From: Terfezia claveryi
Taxonomy: Eukaryota > Ascomycota > Pezizomycetes > Pezizales > Pezizaceae
Reading direction: 5' to 3'
DNA length: 64,000 nt
NCBI GenBank assembly: GCA_015179025.1
Contig: WHUX01000033.1
Coordinates: 1 to 64,000, forward strand
Of this stretch, positions 35,508-47,740 are shown one piece after another. Under the pieces are notes generated by a model. It saw only the letters and a program-made list of their open reading frames with translations, did no database searches and was not told where the DNA came from. Made by a program: the position numbers and the translations under genes. Numbering within the stretch: the first letter of the stretch is position 1; each line of letters starts with the position of its first letter.

Positions 35508-35739
35508 GCATAGCTAAGGATTAGCAATGCAGACAATGTTAAGAAGACAAATTGATATTGCAATACTTGCAGGCGCATTGTAAAGTAAGAAAATTTTTGC
35601 CGATGCTCACTCTCAAGTATAGCCAGTACACTTACAATGGCCCCCTACAGGAATACTAAGGGGCAAGGCTCCATCAGCAACTACACTCGCCCATACCCCA
35701 CTCGAATCTGGTAGTATAAAGGTTACAAAGGAAGCTATC

Positions 35740-38700
35740 CTTTCCAAAAGCCCTCCAAAACCCTAAAAGGGGGAAAAGGTAAGGAAAAGTCTAATAGACC
35801 CTAAGCAAAAGGCTACTCTACTACACTTGCCATTAAAGGCCTGAACCTTAAACCCTCCACAACTCTTTTCAGAGTCGACAGCTTACACCCCTCTGACCCC
35901 ATCACTAGCAAGGATCTCACCAGAGCTAGGTATGTATACCCCAATAAGGTATGGTAATAATACTTGCAAGGAAAGTACACTTGATGACTTAATGGATAAA
36001 TCTTCTGGACATATCTACAAAACTTTGAAGAAAGATGCCAAATATAAAGAAAGGTATCAGAAGGCAGACGCAAAGGGAAAGGCTGAAAGGTAAGGTAAGG
36101 AAAAGGCCCTAGAAAGCATCCACTCAAGTAGACGATGCCTAGTGGGGACACTCAACCCCCCATCTACCTTCGTACTACTTTCAACTACTCCAGAAGTAAG
36201 CAACAAGACCGTATTCACACCAGCTCCTCGGACAAAAGCCCGACCGGCACCCCGATCTAAGCAACCAGATTTTATAAAGTCGGATTGGTACTCTAATAAA
36301 GAAGCAACCCCACCAGGATCCAATAGGAAAAGCAACAATAAAACAGAAAAGAACTAGTCACATGTTAAAGCCCAACTGACCAAACAATCAGTCTGGGACT
36401 CGGCTTCAGACTTAGAGGAGGAAGCGAAAGGGGTCTTAGCCTTGGAATTCATGATTCACCAAGGAAGATTACTAAATAAAGTAGGAAAAAAGTGGTTAAT
36501 AGAGCACATGACAAGAGCTAGCAAAGAGGGGAATAGGTCTTCTAAGTCCTAGCTTAATTTAAAAAATGCTGTCCAAGAAATCTAAAGTCAGAACTCAGAT
36601 ACCGAAACCACATATAGTGAAGAGGAATATAGGATAACGATTGAGGAAAATTTAGAAGGCATCCCGAGCTATAGAAAAGACGAGGCCCTACATATCATAA
36701 TGGAAAGAAATCGAAGTGCAATGAACACTACAACAAGGAAAAGTTTACCAGCCATGAAGCTTCGGAAATCTAACTCTCTCCTAAAGTAGAACATACAAGC
36801 CCCTCATATGCTAAGATAGAGAAATCTCATCCTATACAGAGATGAAAAGCACGAGTATGATGTGTGCAATATATATTGAGTATGCAGTTGGCTACTGGTA
36901 TTCCTGAAAACCAACCAACCAGGTGCCAAGGAGTTGCTGCAAAGGGGAGAAATGCCACTCAGGGCCTACTTCATGAATAGATAGTCTTAACTGTTATACT
37001 TGCTTATCCTCCCTTCAAGTCCTAGTGGGGGCCCTTCAGGGTCGAAATGCACTTGGGGGCTGATAGCTAAGCAAGGGCAGAGACAGCAACCAGTCATAGT
37101 GAAGTAGCCTCAGTTATATTGATTACCAAGCAGTTGACTCACCACCAGATGCGTGTGCTTGGTTAAGTCTAGTTGAATTCTGGTTGGGCTCGGACAGGTT
37201 ATATCTCGTACCAACAGTTATGGTTGGCACTACTCGTAGGGGGTTTCCTCTAGTACGTATGATGTATTAGTTAGTTACTGGGGGATCTTTGATATAGTGT
37301 CCACTGTGAATCATTTACATTGAGCAGTAGTGTTTACAGTAATATACGTATAGAGACTGGTGGCGAGACACTGCCAGCGGACAGTGGGAGTTTGTATGTA
37401 CTACCTCCTGTATCACGAAGAGCTGAGAAATGCAGCTTAAGGTAAGGTATTACCTATGGTTCAGAGCACCATTAGAGTAATAAATTCCATTATGTGTATT
37501 CCTTAATATTGCATACAAGAGCTCTGGGTTCTGGGTTAACTGCAGTGTAATAGTCTGATAGGACGGATGTAGGTATTGGTCTTAATGAATGCAGCAATGC
37601 ATATACAATTCACCTACTAAGGCTTAAAGAGTAAAGGCAAATACTATAGTAGAGTTGCGACCATATAGTTCTCTACTGATTTAACTTAGTAAGTGGGTCT
37701 GGTCCACTATAAGATATGGAAAGCAAGTAATATCATAAGTATGTCCCATATAGAAAACTGAGAACTGATGAGGGAGACGATACAGAAAAGGCCGTCCGGT
37801 CGGCTGGTGGAGTAGGGCAGTTTTTCTCTCTCCAGCGGCAAGGCTGGGGACAGCTAGGCGGAGAATAATAGTGTCCATATACTCTGTCACTGCTAATACC
37901 TACAAGGGAACCCTGAAAGAGGTAAGGGCAAGTTATGCTCTAGGTCGAAAAATCAATATTGACCTCTGACAGTAATGCTGGAAGGACTTAATACAGTATC
38001 AGGGAATGTCCTGATAGAAGATCCCTCCCATTTGTTGCTATGTGGCAGTATCCAAATTCAAAGAAGGGACAATTAAGGACTATGAGGCTAAAATAATGGC
38101 ATCATCAGCAGCTATCGAAACATTCAGGCTCGCATCGACTGTCCTTGATACTCCACCAAAGCCAGCTAAAAGGAATATACCCATATGAAAGAGGAGCTGT
38201 ACCCCTAACCAAGTGTTTAAACATCACTTCCCTACTACCTAACTAGGATATGGTCAGCCACATACTCTTTGGTAACTGTACAAAGCTGCCAAGTGGTACT
38301 AAATGGATGAATAGATTCATACAATGCTTCAATAGTAAGTCAGACAGAATACTTAAGGGTAAAATCAGGGCAGTCAAAGTAAAGGGCTTTAAGTCCTACT
38401 CCAGTAAGAGGGAGATTACAATCACACACCCAACCAACATATCTAATGTAGAGATCATATGAATTACAGCAACTTTAAGGAAGGAACTATTCCTAATAAT
38501 GACCCACCTTCCAGATGAGGAGGTTGTCTCAATCAATCGGGAAACAATCGAGTTTGTCATTCCCAGCCTCTTGGGAAAAAAAGGAAAACAGGCTCATGAC
38601 AGGGCATTAAAGATCACTCAGTCTTTAGGCCTCCTGCTAGCGGTCCAATCACCCAAATGGTTAGTTAGGGACAGAAACAGAGGGAACAGCTACCAAAGAA

Positions 38701-38981
38701 AGACATGCTCCCTTAGATTCTCAACATATAAAAAAGATCTGGCAAGACTTGACTCCTCTATCTTTATTCCACTCCTAGGAAAGGACAAGCTACAGGCTAT
38801 TATCTACGAATGCCACAAAGATAAGGCCTTTTACATTAACACCTTAGGCCATACAGTTTCGGAACTACGCCCAACTTTCAGCCCCATCCTAATCCCTTAT
38901 GAGTCTTATTGCAACTACTGCAATCTAAACAATCATAATGCAGAAGCCTACTACCGCCGCATAAATGATGAGAGACTCTAA
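35740..38981 (+). pseudogene. ORF1-like region of a large LINE, decayed
   Basis: Coding-like + frames occur at about 36060-36830 (acidic, Ser/Lys-rich, with EFMIHQGRLLNKVGKKWLIE) and 38250-38981. The latter ends with CNYCNLNNHNAEAYYRR, a possible degenerate zinc knuckle, just upstream of the endonuclease. 37036-37900 lacks coding character and may be an insertion; its ends are not resolved. Stops are again mainly TAG. Position before an endonuclease-RT unit supports ORF1, but the sequence itself is not clearly recognised. Confidence 0.45.
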
Positions 38982-39079
38982 AGCAATAGGCCCCGGTATG
39001 TCAACAATAAAGCCTATAAGGGGAAGCAACTAGAAGATGAATACTAGTAGCACAAATAGCAAGGGAAAAGAAAGGAGAA

Positions 39080-39840
39080 AGAAAGGCTAAGTACTAATTT
39101 CTTATTACAACATTAACAATAGAAGGATTAACATCCATACCTTTTTGGAAAGCAACAAAGAAGTAGACATCATTTTCATAGGGAAGCCAGTAATCTAGTA
39201 CAACACTCTAGAGAGCATACGAACAACCAATCATCCGAACTTCATATGCATCTCTTCTCTCTACAGTCACAGCAGAATTACAGGCTATATAGCTAAGAGA
39301 CATTCGAAAGCCTGTTGTCTGAACATCAGCCACAATATTAATTAGATAAAACTCAGCTCAATATCAGTTATAGGCATCTACTTCAATGGAAAGGACTCAA
39401 CTACAACACTGGAGTCAAATCTGAATAGAATACCTGTTGATATATACTTACTAATAATAGGGGACTTCAATGCCCACCATCCATTATAGGGAGGACAGAC
39501 AACAAACTATAGCAGCACAGTACAGGAATGGTCATACACCAATCACATCACCTAAATAGTTCTCTACCAAGCATGCTCCTTTCAGGTAGGCAACAGCAGG
39601 AGCCTTCTAGACCTAGTATTTAGAGGAGCCAATATCTCTTGGAAAGAATCTCATCTACACCTTTCGTGGATAGGCTCCAATCATGTAGTTATCTCGGGTT
39701 TTCGTCGACAGTGAACCACCAACAATATGCCAGTACAGAACCATTGATTAGGACTGGTAGGAAAGATACATTGAAGAGGAGAAAGAAAAGGCTGAGTCCT
39801 TTCCCACCTTCTTCGGAAATGCTTATCAGAACCTGGTAAG
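39080..39840 (+). pseudogene. LINE ORF2: AP-type endonuclease domain, decayed
   Basis: A stop-ridden + frame contains LLIIGDFNAHHPL followed by a stop and GGQ, the conserved GDFNAHHxxWG motif of LINE endonucleases, and SRSLLDLVF shortly after, matching the GxxLDLV region. The N-terminal part (TSIPFWKATKK ... ISSLYSH) fits the start of the domain. Stops are mostly TAG. The domain is cut off at 39846 by insertion of an LTR element; coding resumes at 41663. Confidence 0.75.
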
Positions 39841-39846
39841 CCTAGT

Positions 39847-40499
39847 TGTAAGGTAAGGCGGCATGCTTTATAACCAACTCTCTGCTGCCAGACGGCAGTA
39901 CTAGAGTTTACTACAGTAAACTATAGGTGGACGAAACCTATTGCTTCTGTTTAAGTATATCTTGCTTTCATATATTCTATTGTCACTCTATTTGTAAAAG
40001 GTAGGCCCGACTGGCCTATAACTTGTTATTGAAATATAGAGAGAGATGGGCCCAAATGGGCCCAGAATATAATAGCTCAATACTTTATTATTGGTAGATA
40101 TCTACTACTCTGTTTCTGTCTCTATCTCTGGCTTGAACTGACTTTAATGCTCCTCCAACTGAGGGGAATTCAGGGGACTATATACTGCCCGGAGTGGGGC
40201 AGTGTTGGGGCAGTGTTGGGGTAGTGCTGAGGCAGTGTGCTATCATCTGACCCATTACATGATTTGAAATCAACATGATAGAAACTTCCAGAAACTACTA
40301 GGAAATAGAACTACAAGTATCGCGTGACCCTTCCAATAAGTCACGCTCATTACTATAATGAAATACATGAGTTACTATACCTTTATTATCATCTGCCAGC
40401 CGACGCTGGTGGCCTGATAATATCTTATTCCACTTGGTTAAAAGTTGGTATATAACAGGAGTTATATTTCATTGGGAAATGGAATGTGACTTCCTTACA
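39847..40499 (+). repeat. Left LTR, 653 bp
   Basis: Starts TGTAAGGTAAGGCGGCATGC and ends GTGACTTCCTTACA. Contains a short direct repeat GGGGCAGTGTT. Its partner is 41010-41662. Confidence 0.9.
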
Positions 40500-41009
40500 T
40501 GGCTCCCTCAAAAATGAGAGTCCTACTCTTAAATATTAAAGTTTTACCTTGTCGCAAGGTGTTGTTTTTAAATATATGTTGTTATACTGATAACATTTGT
40601 TGATACCACACAATAATATTTAACTGTTCAGTCAGGCCTCCAATCTTTCCAACATAAGTTATTAAGTTTGTCGCACATTACTAGAAAATGTGGGACCTTA
40701 CAATTGAGTAACCAATTCAATTGTACTAACTTTGGTAATGAGGAACCAAGTCTGACTTTGGCAAGGAAAAACCAAGTCTTTAAATATGTATCTAAATCTT
40801 GAAGTATAAGTTGTATACTTAATAACTTCCTATTGACAAGTACTTTTTATTGTAACTTTTAGCTATTATAATAAACTCTTTGTCTCGAGTTTAGTTATAA
40901 CACTTCATACTATTGTAATAAAGGTAGACATGTCTATTACTTTTCATAGAAGCTTGCTATTGTTACCACTTGAGACTTAAATAATAAAGTACTATGTCCT
41001 ATTAAAAAA

Positions 41010-41662
41010 TGTAAAGTAAGGCAGCGTGCTTCATAACCAACTCTCTGCTGCCGGGCAGCAGTACTAGAGTATACTATAACAAACTATAGGTGCACGGAAC
41101 CTATAGCTTCTGTTTAAGTATATCTTGCTTTCATATATTCTATTGTCACTCTAGTTGTAAAAGATAGGCCCAACCGGCCTATAACTTGTTATTGAAACAT
41201 AGAGGGAGATGGGCCCAAACGGGCCTAGAATATAATAGCTCAATACTTTATTATTGGTAGATATCTACTACTCTGTTTCTGTCTCTATCTCTGGCTTGAA
41301 CTGACTTTAACGCTCCTCCAACTGAGGGGAATTCAGGGGACTATATACTGCCTGGAGTGGGGTAGTGTTGGGGCAGTGTTGGGGCAGTGCTGAGGCAGTG
41401 CACTATCATCTGACCCATTACATGATTTGAAATCAACATGATAGAAACTTCCAGAAACTACTAGGAAATAGAACTACAAGTATCGCGTGACCCTTCCAAT
41501 AAGTCACGCTCATTACTATAATGAAATACATGAGTTACTATACCTTTATTATCATCTGCTAGCTGATGCTGGCGGCCTGATAATATCTTATTCCACTAAG
41601 TTAAAAGTTGGTATATAACAGGAGTTACATTTCATTGGGAAATGGAATGTGACTTCTTTACA
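41010..41662 (+). repeat. Right LTR, 653 bp
   Basis: Starts TGTAAAGTAAGGCAGCGTGC and ends GTGACTTCTTTACA, followed by the CTAGT duplication. Same length as the left LTR, with scattered substitutions concentrated in the first ~100 bp. Confidence 0.9.
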
Positions 41663-44486
41663 CTAGTGCAAGAACACCTAACTACTAAACAAGCCTCGTG
41701 ACATAGCAAAAAGTGGTAGGACTCAGAGGTACAAGCTCAGTTGAAAAAATCATGCTAAGCTAGTAAAGTAGGAATCGAGTTATACCAAGAGGAAAAGCAT
41801 AGGCTAAGGAAGTTAATAAAGAAGAAGAAACGGACATACTGGAAAAGGTTTCTAGAAGAACATGGTCAAAGACACCTATGAGATATTATAAGAATAGCAT
41901 ATGACCTATTCAAGTATACTCTATTAAGGGGAGACCTAATAAACTAGGACAAGAACATTCTCTCCAGCGACTAAGAAAAGTTATATACCTTCCAGAAGCA
42001 CCACTTGATATGTAAAAATCAACTCGACTTACCCCCTTTCACTGCAACAATTGTTGTGTCTACAATAGGATATCAACCAGTGGATGAAGCTACGATCCAC
42101 AAAATATGCTAGGCTCTAGGTTGTATATTGAACTCTTCTGCACTAGGTCCAGATCTCATCTTCTACCACCTCATCAAGCTCATCAAAGATACCCCACTAG
42201 GGAAGGCACTTATTAATGATATGTCTAGAGTGATAGAGGGTTCAGTAATAGCCCCACTATCATAGAGAAACCTCTCAATGATCATAATACCCAAACCAGA
42301 GAAGAATCACTCAGAAGTTAAAGGATGGAGACTAATAGTACTAGCAAATAAAGTCAGCAAACTCTCAGAGAAGCTAATAGCTAATGAACTCTAACACATA
42401 ATGGAACTATTCCATCCCTTACAATATAGCTTACGGAAAGGCAGATTAGGTATAGATACAATGATGCTGACAATTTAAATAGCAGAAAAAGCTATACAAG
42501 AGGGCCACAAAGCTATACTCCTGAGTAAAGACATCATTTCAGCCTTCAATAATGTAAGAACCAAAGGTCTCTTCAATATCCTCCAGAAAGTGGGAACACC
42601 ACTTAGGATTAGGAGATTCATCAACAGCTTCCTTCAGCCCTGCTCGTTCCCAGTTTTATGGAATGGCCAACTAAGAGGCACCAGTTTCATGGATCAAGGA
42701 GCTCCCCAAGGCAGCCCACTTTCACCAGTCCTGTAGCTTATTTATATTAGCAACACTCTCAAGAAAGCAACAGCAGTATCATTAAGTCCCCTACAACCTC
42801 TCAATCTCAGACTCGTAAGAGCAAAAACAATGTCAGCCAGAATTCTAAAGTCAACATCCATCTAGCTCTCCTCATATATCGATGATATAAACTCTTTAGT
42901 AATTAGCAACCTCTACACTAGAGTATATAACAAGTTGGTTGAACAAGTTACCAATATTCTCAAGTAGGTAGTAGAAGAGGACAAACTCCAATAGGATCTG
43001 AGCAAGGAATCTAGACTCAATTTCTATAGCAGAGGCAAGATCAATTACTACAAGATACTAGGAATCACAATCACAAGTGACTTCTCATGGAAAAGCTATA
43101 TCAAACAATAGACTTTAAAAGCCACCAGTATTTTAAATATACTAACAAGCCTAGGCAACTGGAATAGGGGCATAAGTCTAGTAGCTCTTAAATCCCTATA
43201 TATTGGATGTATAAGAAGTATTTTCATATAAGGTGCAGAGCTTTGGAAACTAGAATATCAACAACTCCTACAACTCATACAATATCTTGAGTACAAAGCC
43301 CTACGGAAAATCACAGGAGGATACCACAGCTCAAGCCATCAAACTTTAGACTGGATTTCCAATGTCAAACTATTACAAAACAAGATAGCCGACATGAAGC
43401 ACTGCTAGGCAGCAAAAGCAATTAGGACAGGCAATCAACAAGTTAAGGACTACATCTAAGGGGATATATTATGGCAAATTAGCAATGATTTACACTGGAC
43501 AAGGACCCCAATCTCAGAAGCTTTCTTTCTAAATGGAGCCGATGCAGAGGAGCTTTTATAGGGTGACAGAGAGGATACAATACCTTTCCCTCTAATTTAT
43601 AAGGTAATTATGAACTCCAAGTCGGAGCACTCTAAGCAGTTAGGCTCTTAGGCAGCAGGCATAGGCTCAATACGAGAAGAAGGATGGAGAGTCTATTACA
43701 CTAATAGTACGGGATGAAAAGGAGTGGTAGCTAGCAGAATCCATAGTGAGGATCAGACAGAAGGCATCCCTAAAGACTACGGGGGCTATCTGGAAGACTA
43801 CGCTATAGTAGCAGATAGTGAATTATTCGCAATGCAACTGACATTACTCAATAAAGACTCACCTATGATATCGATCCTCTCGGACTCCCAGGCCACAATT
43901 CAAGCAGTCCTCAATATGAGCTCAGACTCTCCACCTAGATCCAGGATCGAAATAGGTATCAAGTTCCTTATCACCACAAACCCGCATAGGGACCTCCAGA
44001 TCTCGTAGGTCAGAGGCCATTTAGGCATCCTAGGCAATGAAAAAGCCGACCGGCTCGCCAACTTACAGTCCCACCTGAGGGAATTCACATGCCAGAAACA
44101 GACAACAACAGAAAGAGGGCTACACGCAGCCTCTAAAGCGAGACGAAAGGAAGCAAGAACAAAGACGGGTTATGGGGCCAGGAGAGTGGAATGGAATCGC
44201 CATGCCTTATCTGCCTACACGTGGTTACAGACGAACAGAGGTCCACAAAAGAGCTGGCTCCATCATATTGGCAAAGCAGAGTTGCCAGAATCCACATGTA
44301 GACATCACTCAGAAACTGGAGATCATATAGTCTTTGCTTGTCCACGTTTCGACCGGCTCCGAAGGACCCTTCTGGGAGGGAGGGGCAGCTGGGAGGAACT
44401 CGATAAGGCAGAATGGAGGAAGGAGGAGGAAGAGACTTACGAGGGCACGGAGGCTTTTTTCGGGTTGCTTTTCCGTGAGCTTACAT
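41663..44486 (+). pseudogene. LINE ORF2: reverse transcriptase, RNase H and C-terminal CCHC, decayed
   Basis: Read in order: a linker with KKKKRTYWKRFLEE; RT with ALGPDLIFYHLIK, PKPEKNHSEVKGWRLIVLAN, LSKDIISAFNNV, MDQGAPQGSPLSPVL and the catalytic SSYIDDI; then thumb motifs (YKILGITITSDFSWKSYI). RNase H follows at about 43616-44090: VYYTNSTG, ADSELFAMQ, ILSDSQATI and VRGHLGILGNEKADRLA. A C-terminal CRHHSETGDHIVFACPRF lies about 44299-44352. This is the domain order of Tad1-clade fungal LINEs. About twenty in-frame stops occur, most of them TAG. The last ~450 bp (44010-44486) are nearly stop-free. The catalytic YIDD differs from the usual YADD. Confidence 0.85.
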
Positions 44487-44812
44487 AAGGTGTAAGGGCG
44501 TAGACCCCAGCGACGAGTTACGAATTCTCACGAGTCCCTTTTGTCATTTCAGTTCTATCATTTCTTTAAAGTTCTCAGTTATACAGTTCATAAGTCGGGG
44601 GAGCGAGCTCAGTCAGGCTCTTGAGTCATCGGCTAAGTCCGTTAGTGACAGCATAGGGCTTCGTCTCGGGTTTGATGTTTGTATTTATCTCGCGCGGGTC
44701 TGGCAGATTAACTTGCCTTTCCCTTGAATCCACCGGGTTTCCGTGTGGCTCCTCATAGCCCCCCTAATGGGGCTGCATAGGAGTACTGAGTTTTAAAAAA
44801 AAAAAAAAAAAA
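44487..44812 (+). other. LINE 3' untranslated region with terminal hairpin and poly(A)
   Basis: The region ends CCGGGTTTCCGTGTGGCTCC, then the hairpin AGCCCCCCTAATGGGGCT (44757-44774), GCATAGGAGTACTGAG and an 18-A tract. The same tail, with a varied but still pairing hairpin, occurs at 47741, 50452, 56661 and, reversed, 57534; shorter pieces occur at 47978 and 55377. Confidence 0.85.
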
Positions 44813-45440
44813 TTCGCTCGATTCCAGGCTCATTTGCTCGCTCGATTCCAGGCTGATTTGCTCGCTCAATTCCAGGCTCATTTGCTCGCTCATATCCAGG
44901 CTGATTTGCTCGCTCGATTCCAGGCTGATTTGCTCGCTCGATTCTAGGCTCATTTGCTCGCTCGATTCCAGGCTCATTTGCTCGCTCGATTCCAGGCTCA
45001 TTTGCTCGCTCAATTCCAGGCTCATTTGCTCCTCATATCCAGGCTGATTTGCTCGCTCGATTCTAGGCTCGTTTGCTCGCTCATATCCAGGCTGATTTGC
45101 TCGCTGATATCCAGGCTGATCTGCTCGCTCGATTCTAGACTTATTTGCTCGCTGATATCCAGGCTGATTTGCTCGCCCAATTCCAGGCTCATTTGCTAGT
45201 CGCTCGATTCCAGGCTCATTTGCTCGGTGATATCCAGGCTGATTTGCTCGCTCGATTCCAGGCTCATTTGCACGCTGATTTCTAGGTCGATTTGCATGGT
45301 AGATTCCAGGCTGATTTGCACGCTGATTTCTAGGTCGATTTGCCCGGTGGATTCCAGGCTGATTTGCAGGTTGATTTCTAGGTCGATTTGCACGGTGGAT
45401 ACCAGGCTTATTTGCGCGGTGATATGGCACTGATTTGGGC
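44813..45440 (+). repeat. Minisatellite ATTTGCTCGCTCGATTCCAG-like, locus 4
   Basis: About 25 units of 22-24 bp such as GCTCGCTCGATTCCAGGCTC and GCTGATATCCAGGCTGATTT. The right end shifts to a variant, TTGCACGCTGATTTCTAGG. It directly follows the LINE poly(A). Open frames of up to 225 codons (SLESSEQ repeats) are artefacts. Confidence 0.85.
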
Positions 45441-46110
45441 AGTGATTTTGGTTTTACGCGTGTTTAGCTAGCTAGTTTTAGAGATATTATCAGAATCAAT
45501 TACATTTTTGGAAATGCATAGAATGCAGGTATCAAGCGCGATCGCAAGGCCGCGCCTATACTAGCCGACTATTTGCATCAGATGGTGAACTTAAACATAG
45601 TGAGATTTTGCATGCGTACAGGAAGAACAATACTTCATGTGCATATGATATAATAGGTGCGTGTCATGAAATATGGATTTAAATTAGCTGCGCAGTGTAA
45701 GTATTATAAGATAGGTGTACATCAGGAAATATGGATTAAAATTAGTTGCATAGGGAAAGTATTATAAAATAATTGTGCGTCAGGAAATAGGACGGAGCAC
45801 ATGGCTATAGTTGGCTTCTGAATCTCGAGTTTTGCAAAAGAGCTTCGACTAGTGGTATTGGGGCTTGATTCTCCTAGAAATCCTCCCTGTGAGCCTCTGG
45901 TGACACTGTTCCCCCTAGGAAGGGGTCGGGATGGAGAAGGGGGTAGGCGTCAGGGTTAGGTAAATTAAAAGTAAATCCGGTTTCAGCCCTGACTGGTGTC
46001 CTTCTCCCTCCCAAGCGTAGTCCTTAGCGGCGGATAGTTTGCGTCATTCTGAGAACCGCCCTGCTATACAGTATTGGATTCCTTCGCACTTCCATAGGCA
46101 CCCCGGGATC
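45441..46110. other. Intergenic, no gene recognised
   Basis: Contains a loosely repeated segment around GTATTATAA(G/A)ATA(G/A) and TCA(G/T)GAAATATGGATT (45655-45800). Nothing else is supported. Confidence 0.4.
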
Positions 46111-46116
46111 CAGAAC

Positions 46117-46456
46117 TTATGTTAGGCCCCAGTCACCTTCACTTTGCAGCACGAATAGCTCTTCGTCATTCTCTTCTCCAACATCATCACCATCAGCCTC
46201 ATGATCATGATCCTCCAAACCGTGTTGATTTTCATTGTCCCCAGGAACTGTATCACTAGTGTATCACATGGATTTATTAGAATTGGGACTATGCCAGTTA
46301 TGAAAGCATGACTCACCAGGTAATCGAGACCGATATTGAGGCACCCACATAAACCTAACCTCATACTCACTTAATTGACCATTTGGGTCCAAATCAGCCA
46401 GTGGGTCCTCAGGGGCTCCAAGATGAAAAATCCATGGCCAAACGCCTGATGCTGAC
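46117..46456 (-). CDS. Last two exons of a minus-strand gene, acidic C terminus
   Basis: Exon at 46317 to about 46456 reads SASGVWPWIFHLGAPEDPLA ... EYEVRFMWVPQYRSRLP; intron 46248-46316 (GT-AG, 69 nt, phase 1); final exon 46117-46247 reads VPGDNENQHGLEDHDHEADG and ends SEGDWGLT-stop. Frame is kept across the intron. An upstream acceptor near 46449 is likely, but preceding exons could not be assembled; a Ser/Ala/Thr-rich segment near 46830-46950 on the same strand may belong. No domain is recognised. The acidic His/Asp/Glu tail resembles the tail style of the 576-codon gene at 12 kb but is not similar in sequence. Confidence 0.45.
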
Positions 46457-47740
46457 CCGAACCGAGCCAGAGGAGATTTTCAAGGCGGTTTATCTCTGTG
46501 TCCAGGCTTCTCCTGCCTGGTTGGGGCTTGAAGCAGGTAATTTGTCACATTCTCCACCACGGTAGGTCCAGCGAGGGGTAGGTGAGCAAACGGAATACAT
46601 TATCTTTGTCTTGCGGAGTGAGCCGGGTCGTTGTCCTAACAAAAAAGGGAATATATGTGCTACTTCCGGGGGTCACCTCGTGGGTGAGAATACAGCATTC
46701 GTTGTCTCTGTGTATCGCCTATTTATACCGATCCTTTAGCAACGACTGTACGAGGTTTCTAATGTTAAGAGGGATTAGGGAAGTTGCATTACTACATACC
46801 CGCTGCGCTGCTGTTGCAGATCGTGTGGTAGGGCTGGTCGCCATCGGTGGAGCCGTACGGCTCCCTAAAGGTGGAGTAGGCGCCCCGATAGTGCTTGCGG
46901 CTGCGCTCGAGCTTACTCGTCCGCCTATGGTCAGATCTATGATTTGTTATCAGAACCATACATATAAACACATGACCTAGAGTATTCTCTTCAGACTAAC
47001 ACCTACATTCTCGAAGAGCCAGGGTAAGGCTTTGCGATAATGCCGTGGTTTACAGGTCGGTACTTTCTGCAACGACCTCCAAATATCGTTTTTTTCCTCC
47101 AGAGGGCATACTCGAGCAGGTTGAGATTACACAACGCAAGGAATGCCCGGGAGATCGGAACGCCACGGCCAGGTTGCAAGCTCTCCGTGATTTCATTACG
47201 CCACTCAATCGGGTAAGGGCGCAGATGTCCGACAAGTGCCTCGCGAGGGATAAGGGGCGGGTGGTTTGGGTGTTGGTGCTGCATGAGGGTAAAGTGTGGT
47301 GATATTATGGGTACGTTGGGTTCGGTTGTGAGGGTGATCTATGACATGTCAGCCCACACCATACGCAGCAACGACACATCAAAAGACCAGATCCATCAAA
47401 AGGGGCGAAGGAGGGAGTGAGGAGGAGAGAAGAACAGCCAGTCCGTGTGCATACACGAATTTATTAGGCTTCGAGCCTGACTCTTATTTGGTCTGAAAAT
47501 CAGATGACGAGAGAGTCTAGAATTCAGAAGTTGGGAAAGGCGGAAAGATATGGAACAAACAAATGGACTGATTCGAAGAAGTTGGCTTCAGAAGGGAGGG
47601 ACTGTAGGCTGATGGTCAGTTGAAAGCTGGAGGTGCTGTAGGTGTAGTCTGTATATGGACTTGTGCCAACCGGACTACTTTAGGCTGTGCAATAGAGTCT
47701 GCAATCGAGTAGTGAAGCGTGATGAGTAGAGCGTGGAGCC
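46457..47740. other. Unresolved stretch, possible minus-strand exons
   Basis: 46830-46950 on the minus strand reads a Ser/Ala/Thr/Pro-rich open segment followed by a possible donor GTATGTAG and acceptor CGTACAG. Overlapping frames at 47003-47302 on both strands are not recognised. Confidence 0.3.

Larger units (their letters stand above)
39847..41662 (+). mobile_element. Small non-autonomous LTR retroelement, 1,816 bp, inserted in the LINE
   Basis: Two 653-bp LTRs (39847-40499, 41010-41662) begin TGTAAGG/TGTAAAG and end CCTTACA/CTTTACA. The flanking duplication is CTAGT (39842-39846 and 41663-41667). The 510-bp internal part has no coding frame; it starts TGGCTCCCTC right after the left LTR, as expected for a tRNA primer site, and ends with an A-rich run before the right LTR. 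Orientation is inferred from these. The LTRs differ mostly by transitions. Confidence 0.9.

Noticed and set aside
37036..37900. Possible solo LTR splitting LINE ORF1
   Set aside because: Non-coding and out of place, but no matching ends or target duplication could be found.
44753..45433. 225-codon minus frame with SLESSEQ and NxPGxxRAN repeats
   Set aside because: 24-bp minisatellite is in frame by its period; it runs straight into LINE poly(A).
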